From positions 1-15,496 of the forward strand of contig CAKZJI010000211.1 of assembly GCA_936941515.1 (NCBI GenBank): a stretch of 15,496 nucleotides of DNA. The letters are read 5' to 3'. This DNA comes from an uncultured Propionibacteriaceae bacterium (GTDB lineage: Bacteria > Actinomycetota > Actinomycetes > Propionibacteriales > Propionibacteriaceae). A program made the position numbers and the translations under genes. Shown one piece after another: positions 1-5,938 of this stretch (the first letter of the stretch is position 1; the number at the start of each line of letters is the position of its first letter). The notes beneath the pieces were generated by a model. It did not search any database. It was not told the DNA's origin and saw nothing but the letters and a program-made list of their open reading frames with translations.

Positions 1-401
1 GTGGTGAGGCGAACGGAATCGCGGCATGGCAGGGGATGGGCCAGACGGATCCCCTTGTCGCGAGCGTGATGACGTTGTTCCTGCTGAGCTTCGCGGGGAT
101 TCCGCTGACGGCGGGCTTTGTCGGCAAGCTGGTGGTGTTTGCGGCGGCCTGGGAGGGCGGTTTCGGGTGGCTGGTGCTGGTGGCGGTCATCGCCAGCCTG
201 GTGACGGCTTTCTTCTATCTGCGGGTTGTGGTGGCTATGTGGTTCAGCGCCCCTGAGCGGGGTGAGAGGGGATCGGTGGCTCCGGCCTCGGCCGCGACAT
301 GGCTGCTGGTGGGCGTCGCGGGGCTGGCGACGGTGTTCCTGGGGCTGTTCCCCGGTACTATCCTTGATCTGGCGGCTGGCGCCGCGCAGTTCATTCGCTG
401 A
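1..401 (+). CDS. nuoN: NADH-quinone oxidoreductase subunit N, C-terminal part
   Basis: This is the 3' end of a gene that begins before the window; the reading frame is open from base 3 and gives 132 residues before TGA. NuoN is one of the antiporter-like, proton-pumping membrane subunits of respiratory complex I. The fragment carries the family's late signature, with LFLLSFAGIPLTAGFVGK at bases 75-128, and three hydrophobic segments (around VASVMTLFLLSFAGIP, WLVLVAVIASLVTAFFYL and TWLLVGVAGLATVFLGLF) as expected for its last transmembrane helices. NuoN is usually the last gene of the nuo operon. A polyprenyl synthase starts 15 bases downstream on the same strand, so the two are probably cotranscribed. 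The assignment is firm; only the missing 5' part is unknown. Confidence 0.93.
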   Translation, partial: GEANGIAAWQGMGQTDPLVASVMTLFLLSFAGIPLTAGFVGKLVVFAAAWEGGFGWLVLVAVIASLVTAFFYLRVVVAMWFSAPERGERGSVAPASAATWLLVGVAGLATVFLGLFPGTILDLAAGAAQFIR

Positions 402-416
402 TCCTACGGAGTCACC

Positions 417-1367
417 TTGGCCCTCGACATCGATTCTCTCTCGGCGCGTTTCGAGGAGCAGCTACGGCAGGTCGCGGTAGCGGACTCGCCATTCGTGACG
501 GAGGCCGCCAGTCACCTGATCACGGCCGGGGGCAAGCGATTCCGGCCCCAGTTGGTGTATCTCGCCTCCCAGTTCGGGGATGGGGCGGATGAGGAGCGCC
601 TGTTGAAGGCGGCCCTGGTGATGGAGTTGACGCATGTCGCCAGCCTCTACCACGACGACGTTATGGACGAGGCCGACGTGCGTCGTGCCGCCCCGTCGGC
701 GAACTCCCGGTGGGGGAATTCGATAGCCATCCTCATCGGCGACTACCTGTTCGCCAAGGCCTCCATTCTGGTTGCGGATCTGGGGGTCGACTACGTGCGG
801 CTGCAGGCTGAGACCTTCACTCGTCTTGTCCAGGGGCAGATTGCCGAGACTCGCGGTCCTGCGGCAGGGGAGAACCGGCTTGCCCACTACCTGCAGGTGA
901 TCGCCGACAAGACCGGCTCCCTGATCGCGGCATCTGCGCTGTTCGGCGCCATGGTGGGAGGAGCCTCGGCTGAGGTGCGGCGGGCGCTGGCTGCCTATGG
1001 TGAGGAGATCGGGCTGGTGTTTCAGCTCAGCGACGACATCATCGATATCACCAGTGACGTCACGGGCAAGACCCCGGGGACGGATCTGAGGGAGGCAGTG
1101 CCGACCCTTCCGACGCTGCTGCTGGCGCAGAGCACGGATCCGGCTGACCAGCCGCTGAAGGATCTGCTGGCTGGTGATCTGAGCAGTGATGCGGCACTGG
1201 CGGAGGCTTTGGGGCGACTGCGGGCCCACCCGGTCATTGAGCAGGCCCGCGCCGAGGTGCGCCGCCGTGCTGAGCTGGCCTGCGCCCACCTGGCCCCCCT
1301 GCCGGACGGCGAGGCCAAGGAGCTATTGATCCAGGTCTGCGACGAGTTGGCTGCGCGCAGCAGCTAG
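417..1367 (+). CDS. trans-polyprenyl diphosphate synthase (menaquinone side chain)
   Basis: A 316-residue all-trans polyprenyl diphosphate synthase, which extends allylic diphosphates with isopentenyl diphosphate. It has the family marks: GGKRFRP near residues 38-44, the first aspartate-rich motif DDVMD at 80-84, KTGSL at 165-169, the second aspartate-rich motif DDIID at 206-210, and GKTPGTDLREA just after. The start is TTG at 417, preceded by CGGAG (407-411) at 5 bases; the encoded LDIDSLSARFEEQL matches a normal family N-terminus. Long-chain synthases next to nuo genes in actinobacteria are generally thought to make the menaquinone tail, which fits cotranscription with complex I. Chain length cannot be read from sequence alone. 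The gene ends 20 bases from the convergent CobW-like gene with no terminator visible between them. Confidence 0.92.
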   Translation: MALDIDSLSARFEEQLRQVAVADSPFVTEAASHLITAGGKRFRPQLVYLASQFGDGADEERLLKAALVMELTHVASLYHDDVMDEADVRRAAPSANSRWGNSIAILIGDYLFAKASILVADLGVDYVRLQAETFTRLVQGQIAETRGPAAGENRLAHYLQVIADKTGSLIAASALFGAMVGGASAEVRRALAAYGEEIGLVFQLSDDIIDITSDVTGKTPGTDLREAVPTLPTLLLAQSTDPADQPLKDLLAGDLSSDAALAEALGRLRAHPVIEQARAEVRRRAELACAHLAPLPDGEAKELLIQVCDELAARSS

Positions 1368-1387
1368 CAGTTCCGCGGGCACCGGTG

Positions 1388-2458
1388 TCAGGCTTCCTCC
1401 TGCTCGGCTGTGCCGAGCCAGAGTCCGAGGCCGTCGTCGATGTCCCAATCATTCACCCGGGAGGCCTCCCAGTCGGTGAGCAGGATGTCGCGGAAGGCCC
1501 GTTCAACCCGTTCACGGTCCGCGGCGTCGATGCCTGTGATCACCAGCCGTGTGTGACGTTCCCGCTCGCTAGCCCATGGCCCGGCGTCGCCGATGCTCAA
1601 CTGACCGCCCGCCCCATCCCAGGCCACCATCATCTGGGGGCGTGAGGGTACCCACGTCAGGCCGCGGCTGCGCAGGCGGCCCGCCCCGATGAGCTCCACC
1701 TGTTCGTAGAGACGGCCCGGGTGGAGCGCGCGGTCGCTGGAGAGCACCAGAGTCCATACGCCGTGACAGTCGACGCTGCGGTGGTGGTGTGGGCCGGTCG
1801 GGGTGCGACGCTGGGCGGCCAGGAAGTCGTGGGAGCGGCTCATCAGGGCTGCCGCGTCCAGGTGGTGAACCCGGGCGCGCCCCCGGTCGCCGACTAGGTG
1901 CTCCAGGACCGCGTTCGTGGTTGCATCCGGTTCTCCCAGGGTGGCGATCACATCCGCGAAGTCCAGCTGGGCGCAGGCTGCCTCGCCGACGGCGCGTTCG
2001 TCGGTGAGTGACAGCGTCAGTCCGCGGTCCTCCAGGAGGTCGTCGCCGAAGATGTCCTCAACCAGCGTTGACTCGTCGGCGACGGCCAGGACGGTTGCCA
2101 GTCTGGCATCGATCAGCCCGGTGCGGATGGCCTCGCGGAGCTGCCAGGTGACGGCCTCCGGCGCGGCGGTCAGGGGCAGTGACACCACTACGTGGCCCCA
2201 GGTGCGTCGTTCCAGCAGATTGGCCAGGGCGGGCACTAGGTCTTCACGTGTGGCGCAGGAGATGCAGCCGTGCTCAAGTGTCACGATGTCGGTCTCAACA
2301 ATGCCTGTCGCATCCCAGCAGCGCCGTCGCAGCTCGCCGTCGGGGGATAGGTCATGCTGGATCACCAGGGCGTCTGGGAGATCGACCAGGAGAGCGCTCG
2401 TCGCGGTTGCTCTGGCGACCTGGTCCCAGGCGGCCACCAGGGCGATGTCGGTGGTCAT
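1388..2458 (-). CDS. COG0523/CobW-like protein with degenerate GTPase motifs
   Basis: A 356-residue protein related to the CobW/YciC/ZigA (COG0523) metallochaperone GTPases. The ATG at 2458 overlaps the stop of rpmE2 as ATGA, so translation is probably coupled. Family resemblance is seen in [13 protein letters not shown] (residues 62-74), in the C-terminal half ([10 protein letters not shown] and [12 protein letters not shown]), and near the end ([19 protein letters not shown]). What is missing is striking. No GxxGxGK[ST] P-loop is present in the N-terminus, the Walker B-like region reads [14 protein letters not shown], the position of the NKxD specificity motif reads TLGEPD, and the usual CxCC metal motif is C65-I-S-C68. 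The protein therefore probably does not hydrolyse GTP. Its place in a Zur-type ribosomal-protein island suggests a role in zinc-starvation adaptation of ribosomes, as for mycobacterial Mrf. Family placement is fairly sure; function is inference. Confidence 0.82.
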   Translation of the reverse strand: MTTDIALVAAWDQVARATATSALLVDLPDALVIQHDLSPDGELRRRCWDATGIVETDIVTLEHGCISCATREDLVPALANLLERRTWGHVVVSLPLTAAPEAVTWQLREAIRTGLIDARLATVLAVADESTLVEDIFGDDLLEDRGLTLSLTDERAVGEAACAQLDFADVIATLGEPDATTNAVLEHLVGDRGRARVHHLDAAALMSRSHDFLAAQRRTPTGPHHHRSVDCHGVWTLVLSSDRALHPGRLYEQVELIGAGRLRSRGLTWVPSRPQMMVAWDGAGGQLSIGDAGPWASERERHTRLVITGIDAADRERVERAFRDILLTDWEASRVNDWDIDDGLGLWLGTAEQEEA

Positions 2459-2703
2459 CTGGTCTTCCCGTAGCGCTGCTGGAACTTCTCCACACGGCCC
2501 GTGACGCTGAGCTGACGGGCCTTGCCGGTGTAGAAGGGGTGGCTGTCGGCGGTGATCTCGACATCGACCAGGGGGTAGGTGTTGCCGTCCTCCCAGGTGA
2601 TGGTGGTCTTCGAGGTGATGGTTGAGCGTGTTAGGTACATCGTCTGGGTTGAGATGTCGCGGAAGACCACGGGGTGGTAGTCGGGATGGATGCCAGGTTT
2701 CAT
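2455..2703 (-). CDS. rpmE2: 50S ribosomal protein L31 type B (zinc-independent)
   Basis: An 82-residue L31 of the type B (YkgM-like) form. It begins [16 protein letters not shown] and carries the typical SHPFYTG and [12 protein letters not shown] segments. It has no cysteine, so it cannot hold the zinc ion of type A L31; such copies replace the zinc form under zinc starvation. Two ATG codons lie in tandem (2706 and 2703). The second is chosen because the family begins MKP and GGAG sits at a proper distance from it. It is first in a - strand unit with the CobW-like gene, with a 4-base overlap, and is divergent from rpmB across the Zur-box-like site. Confidence 0.95.
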   Translation of the reverse strand: MKPGIHPDYHPVVFRDISTQTMYLTRSTITSKTTITWEDGNTYPLVDVEITADSHPFYTGKARQLSVTGRVEKFQQRYGKTR

Positions 2704-2729
2704 CATGTCTCCAAGGGTTGCGGAACAAG

Positions 2730-2744
2730 TAGGAATCATTATCA
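2730..2744. promoter_or_regulatory. Zur-box-like operator in the divergent promoter region
   Basis: The 15-mer TAGGAATCATTATCA lies midway between rpmE2 and rpmB. By my count it matches 11 of 15 positions of an actinobacterial Zur-type palindrome, TGAAAATCATTTTCA. On the + strand TATCAT (2740-2745) can serve as a -10 for rpmB, with a start about 28 bases before its ATG. On the - strand GATAAT over 2737-2742 can serve as a -10 for rpmE2. A bound Zur dimer would block both promoters. Zur control of cysteine-free ribosomal-protein paralogs is well established in actinobacteria; binding here is inferred. Confidence 0.75.
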
Positions 2745-2779
2745 TTAGCACTCGTAGTTCGCACAACCCGAGGAGTGTC

Positions 2780-3016
2780 ATGTCTCGACATTGCCAGGTC
2801 ACCGGTGCCGCGCCGGGCTTCGGTCGCAACGTCCCCTGGTCCAAAAAGAGGACCGCGCGCCGCTTCAACGTCAACGTCCAGAGGAAGCGGTATTGGGTGC
2901 CGTCGCTGGGCCGTCATGTCAGGCTCACGGTCTCAGCGCGGGGCATCAAGGTGATCGATGCCCGCGGCATCGACGCTGTCGTGGCGGAGATGATCGCACA
3001 GGGGAAGAGGCTGTAG
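2780..3016 (+). CDS. rpmB: 50S ribosomal protein L28, zinc-independent paralog
   Basis: A 78-residue L28. It starts [17 protein letters not shown] and continues through the family core ([36 protein letters not shown]). It has a single cysteine (residue 5) rather than the two CxxC pairs of zinc-ribbon L28 forms, so it is a non-zinc type. ATG at 2780 follows AGGAG (2771-2775). It is the first gene of the + strand unit rpmB-rpmG-rpsN and the Zur-box-like site lies about 35 bases before its start, so it should be made when zinc is scarce. Confidence 0.95.
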   Translation: MSRHCQVTGAAPGFGRNVPWSKKRTARRFNVNVQRKRYWVPSLGRHVRLTVSARGIKVIDARGIDAVVAEMIAQGKRL

Positions 3017-3019
3017 GGC

Positions 3020-3187
3020 ATGGCGAAGAAGAACGACCTGCGTCCCCTGGTGAGGCTGCGCTCCACTGCGGGCACGGGGTACACCTACGTCACCCGCAAG
3101 AACCGTCGCAATGACCCTGACCGGATCGTGTTGCGCAAGTACGATCCGGTGGTCCGGCGGCACGTTGAATTCAAGGAGGCCCGCTGA
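3020..3187 (+). CDS. rpmG: 50S ribosomal protein L33, zinc-independent paralog
   Basis: A 55-residue L33 read directly from the sequence: [20 protein letters not shown], then [20 protein letters not shown] and a basic tail ending FKEAR. There is no cysteine, whereas zinc-binding L33 has two CxxC pairs. The start ATG at 3020 lies 3 bases after the rpmB stop, with GAAGAGG inside the end of rpmB as ribosome-binding site. Its stop overlaps the rpsN start as TGATG, which implies translational coupling in a single operon. Confidence 0.95.
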   Translation: MAKKNDLRPLVRLRSTAGTGYTYVTRKNRRNDPDRIVLRKYDPVVRRHVEFKEAR

Positions 3188-3492
3188 TGGCCAAGCGCTC
3201 CAAGATTGTGGCGAATCAGCGCAGGGCTCGCATCGTTGCTCAGCAGGCCGAGAAGCGGGCTGCGCTCAAGGCAGTCATTGAGAGCCCTGACGCCAGTGCG
3301 GAGGAGCGGTTTGCGGCTGTCCGCAAACTGGCTTCCCTCAAGCGCGACGGGTCTCCCGTTCGGCTGCGAAACCGGGATGCCGTCGATGGGCGACCGCGCG
3401 GCTATCTGCGGATTGCCGGGGTGTCGCGAGTGCGGTTCCGGACGCTGGCGCATCGCGGTGAGCTTCCGGGGATCGTGAAATCCAGCTGGTGA
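3187..3492 (+). CDS. rpsN: 30S ribosomal protein S14, zinc-independent paralog
   Basis: A 101-residue S14 of the long, cysteine-free class ([20 protein letters not shown] at the start; the conserved [17 protein letters not shown] and [15 protein letters not shown] at the end). The short zinc-binding S14 has a CxxC...CxxC ribbon that is absent here. A strong AAGGAGG (3173-3179) precedes the ATG by 7 bases and the start overlaps the rpmG stop. It closes the + strand alternative ribosomal-protein operon. An alternative S18 (rpsR2), often found in such operons in other actinobacteria, is not present here. No clear terminator follows. Confidence 0.95.
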   Translation: MAKRSKIVANQRRARIVAQQAEKRAALKAVIESPDASAEERFAAVRKLASLKRDGSPVRLRNRDAVDGRPRGYLRIAGVSRVRFRTLAHRGELPGIVKSSW

Positions 3493-3606
3493 ACCGTTTC
3501 ATCGTATTTTGGTATGGCGGCATGACTCTCTGACTTTCCTCAGCGTCACCTTGGCATGTTAACGTTCGAGAGACAGTTGAAAGGCTGGGGGGGAGAGGGA
3601 GAAGTC

Positions 3607-5604
3607 ATGCCGCAGAAAACTCACAATCTGAGGAGGCGGCGCTTACCGGCGCTGCTTCTGGCGTTCTTCTTGAGCCTGGTGGGTCTTGCGACGGTGAGTC
3701 CGCAGGCCAGGGCAGCTGAAGTTGACGCCATCATCCCTGAGAGCATCAAAATCATCCGGGACTCCGATGAGCAACCGGATGTGTACCTGTGGGGCATGGT
3801 CCGAATCGAGGCGGACTGGGCCATTCCCGACAACTCTGGCAAGGCCGGCGACACCTTCACGCTGGGCCTGCCCGAGGAGTTCAAGGCCACCAGGGCCACC
3901 TTCGACCTGGTGGGACGTGACGGGGATCCGCTGACCTATGGCACCTGCGCTCTGTCCAGCAATGAGCTGATCTGCACACTCAACGAGAACGTTGAGAATA
4001 AGACCGACGTCGGCGGCTCGGTCTGGGTTGAGGCCCAGGTTGTCAAAACCACGGACCAGAGCAAGCTGAAGTTCGACCTGGGGAACCGAGGCAAGGTCGA
4101 GGTGCCGCTGCCCAACAACCAGCCTGGCATCGGCTACGGCAAGAGGATGCCCACCGACATTCAGAAGAGCGGCTGGTTCCCCGGCGAGGACGCCAGGACG
4201 CGGGAGGAGGATCCCTCGCTGGTGGCCTGGCAGATCGCTATCCCCGGTTCGAAGATCGCTGACCGGTCCAAGGTCGAGATCACCGACACCTTCAAGGTGG
4301 AGGGCATGGATCTCAATGTCGTCCCCGGATACCCGAAGGTCTTTTCGTCCACGCTGGATCCCCAGTGCTGGAATGAGAGCAAGCCTGATGGCTGCCGCAA
4401 GGATTACGACGAGAACACCACACCGTCGTTCACTTACCAGATCGATGAGACCGCCGACGTGGTGACTGCCACGCTGGACAACAAGGAGGAGAACTTCTCC
4501 GCCGACCGCATCTACGCGATGATTCTCTGGGTGAAGGCCCCCCAGCCGATCGCGGAGGGCACCAAACTGGTCAACAAGGCCATGGTCGACTCCACCGAGG
4601 TGAACGCGGAGACCACCAAGCGGGCCGCAGGAGGCGGCACCGGAGCCGGTAGGGCCCTCGGTCACCTGAAGGTGAGGAAGGTTGTCACCGGGGACAATGC
4701 CAACAGCCTGCCCGGCGACACCACCTTCCCTGTGACCTACAGCTATGAGGCCGGCGGCAGCACCAAGACGGGTGAGCTCTCCCTCACCGCGGATGGTGAT
4801 TTCGTCGACCTGCCCAACATCCCGAATGGCTCGGTTGTCACTCTGACGGAGAAGACCCCAGAGGTCGCAGGCTTCACCTTCGGCGACCCGGTGTTCTCAG
4901 GTGAGGGCGTCAACGACGGTGTTCCGGACGGCAACAGTGCGCAGATCAAGATCGAGGGCAGCAAGACCATTGACCTGACCCTGACGAACACCGTGAGCAA
5001 GGTCACAGCCGCGGTCACCCCGGTGATCCCCACCGTGACCCCGGGGGTCTGCAAGCCAGGCTCGACCACCCCGACCCCGCCCACGGTGACCGGTGCCGAC
5101 GACACCGACCAGATCGACTACAGCGAACCGAAAATCACCGTGGACGGCTCCGAGGCGACGGTCACCCTGACCGCCACCCCCAAGGGCGGCGCGACGATCG
5201 ACACCGCGAAGCTGCCGGAGGGCTGGTCGGTGGTGAATGGCGTGGTGACCTTCTCGAAGACCATCACGCAGCCGGACTGCTCGGCGAAGACCGTCTCCCC
5301 AGTCTCCCCGAAGGTGACCCCGGGGGTCTGCAAGCCAGGCTCGACCACCCCGACCGACCCCACCGTCGAGATTCCGAAGACGGAGGGTGTGACCTATGGC
5401 GAGCCGAAGATCGAACGTGCGGGAAAGAACAAGGTCAAGGTCACCCTGACCGCCAAGCCTGCACATGGCCAGGCCTTCTCCATTGACAAGCTGCCAGCTG
5501 GGTGGACACCCAACCAGGACGGCTCGGCCACCTATGTCCAGGTGCTGGATGATCCGGCATGCAAGGTTCCCAGCAAGCCAAGGCTTCCGAAGACTGGCTC
5601 CTGA
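3607..5604 (+). CDS. secreted adhesin-like protein with DUF5979 and terminal LPKTGS
   Basis: A 665-residue surface-type protein. The ATG at 3607 is preferred to one at 3556 because the purine-rich GGGAGAGGGAGAAG lies just before it and it gives a clean signal peptide: basic RRRR, a hydrophobic core about 14-30, and a cleavage-like ARA-A near 35-37. Residues about 38-340 resemble Ig-fold adhesin heads (WAIPDNSGKAGDTFTLGLPE), with cysteines at 114, 123, 254 and 263. Residues about 352-463 are a DUF5979/CnaB-like domain with candidate isopeptide residues K358, E415 and N461. Two repeats of about 90 residues follow (471-558, 564-652), each with a cysteine pair 76-77 apart. The chain ends SKPRLPKTGS, with no hydrophobic segment or basic tail, so the usual sortase signal is cut short. 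A terminator lies 45 bases after the stop. It is a paralog of the protein at 8688. Confidence 0.85.
   Translation: MPQKTHNLRRRRLPALLLAFFLSLVGLATVSPQARAAEVDAIIPESIKIIRDSDEQPDVYLWGMVRIEADWAIPDNSGKAGDTFTLGLPEEFKATRATFDLVGRDGDPLTYGTCALSSNELICTLNENVENKTDVGGSVWVEAQVVKTTDQSKLKFDLGNRGKVEVPLPNNQPGIGYGKRMPTDIQKSGWFPGEDARTREEDPSLVAWQIAIPGSKIADRSKVEITDTFKVEGMDLNVVPGYPKVFSSTLDPQCWNESKPDGCRKDYDENTTPSFTYQIDETADVVTATLDNKEENFSADRIYAMILWVKAPQPIAEGTKLVNKAMVDSTEVNAETTKRAAGGGTGAGRALGHLKVRKVVTGDNANSLPGDTTFPVTYSYEAGGSTKTGELSLTADGDFVDLPNIPNGSVVTLTEKTPEVAGFTFGDPVFSGEGVNDGVPDGNSAQIKIEGSKTIDLTLTNTVSKVTAAVTPVIPTVTPGVCKPGSTTPTPPTVTGADDTDQIDYSEPKITVDGSEATVTLTATPKGGATIDTAKLPEGWSVVNGVVTFSKTITQPDCSAKTVSPVSPKVTPGVCKPGSTTPTDPTVEIPKTEGVTYGEPKIERAGKNKVKVTLTAKPAHGQAFSIDKLPAGWTPNQDGSATYVQVLDDPACKVPSKPRLPKTGS
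5035..5355 (+). repeat. direct repeat within the first adhesin gene
   Basis: The two C-terminal repeats of the protein share an identical 42-base stretch, at 5035-5076 and at 5314-5355, offset by 279 bases (93 codons), starting GTGACCCCGGGGGTCTGCAA. The rest of the repeat units are clearly related but less alike. Such perfect identity at synonymous sites points to recent duplication or gene conversion. Confidence 0.85.
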
Positions 5605-5934
5605 ACCATCAATCAGCTCATTCCTGAGCTGGCGACCCTTTGCCCCTGCGGGGCCCGGCGTTGACCGGGCCCCGTTTCATGTTTCTGCCGATGCTGATGT
5701 GAAGGGCATTTGCATGATGGTCTCACGCATCGGGCTGTGACTGTATAGGCTCGGGTCGGGGGATGGCGCGAAAGGGAGCCCTATGACCAAGACCTGGTGC
5801 AACGTCGTGGCGGCGATGAGGTGGAGCAGATGGGGGCACGCCGGTGGTGATGGCGGAGCTGTTTCCCAGACGCCGATGGGGGAGGGGCGCCGCCTTGAAC
5901 CATGGCGGTGGCAGGACCCGGCAGAGGGCATCCG
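5605..5934 (+). other. intergenic stretch before the HEAT-like gene
   Basis: This stretch of about 330 bases holds the terminator of the upstream gene, then about 100 bases without an obvious gene, then a possible 51-codon ORF described separately. A weak -10-like TATAGG at 5744-5749 lies about 34 bases before that ORF, but no good -35 partner is seen. Confidence 0.5.
5649..5677 (+). terminator. rho-independent terminator after the first adhesin
   Basis: A perfect 10-bp stem, CGGGGCCCGG at 5649-5658 and CCGGGCCCCG at 5665-5674, has a 6-base loop and is followed by TTTC. It lies 45 bases after the adhesin stop codon. The short T run makes it a weak classical terminator, but this is typical for high-GC actinobacteria. 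Confidence 0.85.
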
Positions 5935-5938
5935 ATGA
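5783..5938 (+). CDS. possible small ORF coupled to the HEAT-like gene
   Basis: A 51-codon ORF starts MTKTWCNVVAAMRWSRWGHA and ends with its TGA inside the ATG of the next gene (ATGA at 5935-5938). AAAGGGAG precedes the ATG by about 4 bases. The overlap and ribosome-binding site are what a coupled leader or small protein would show. Against this, the peptide resembles nothing I know, has no clear domain, and is rich in W, R and G as chance frames in GC-rich DNA can be. It could be a leader that sets translation of the downstream gene, or no gene at all. Confidence 0.35.
   Translation: MTKTWCNVVAAMRWSRWGHAGGDGGAVSQTPMGEGRRLEPWRWQDPAEGIR

Noticed and set aside
462..1289. A 275-codon antisense frame over the polyprenyl synthase
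   Set aside because: The + strand frame contains both catalytic aspartate-rich motifs; the antisense product is basic and featureless.
1388..2917. An extended start (2917) for the CobW-like gene, giving 509 residues
   Set aside because: The added part runs through rpmE2 and the operator in another frame and has no likeness to any protein. The ATG at 2458 has an ATGA overlap with rpmE2 and gives a family-like length.
5590..5740. Frameshift that would restore a membrane anchor to the first adhesin
   Set aside because: All three frames after the LPKTG codons were read; none encodes a hydrophobic segment followed by basic residues.
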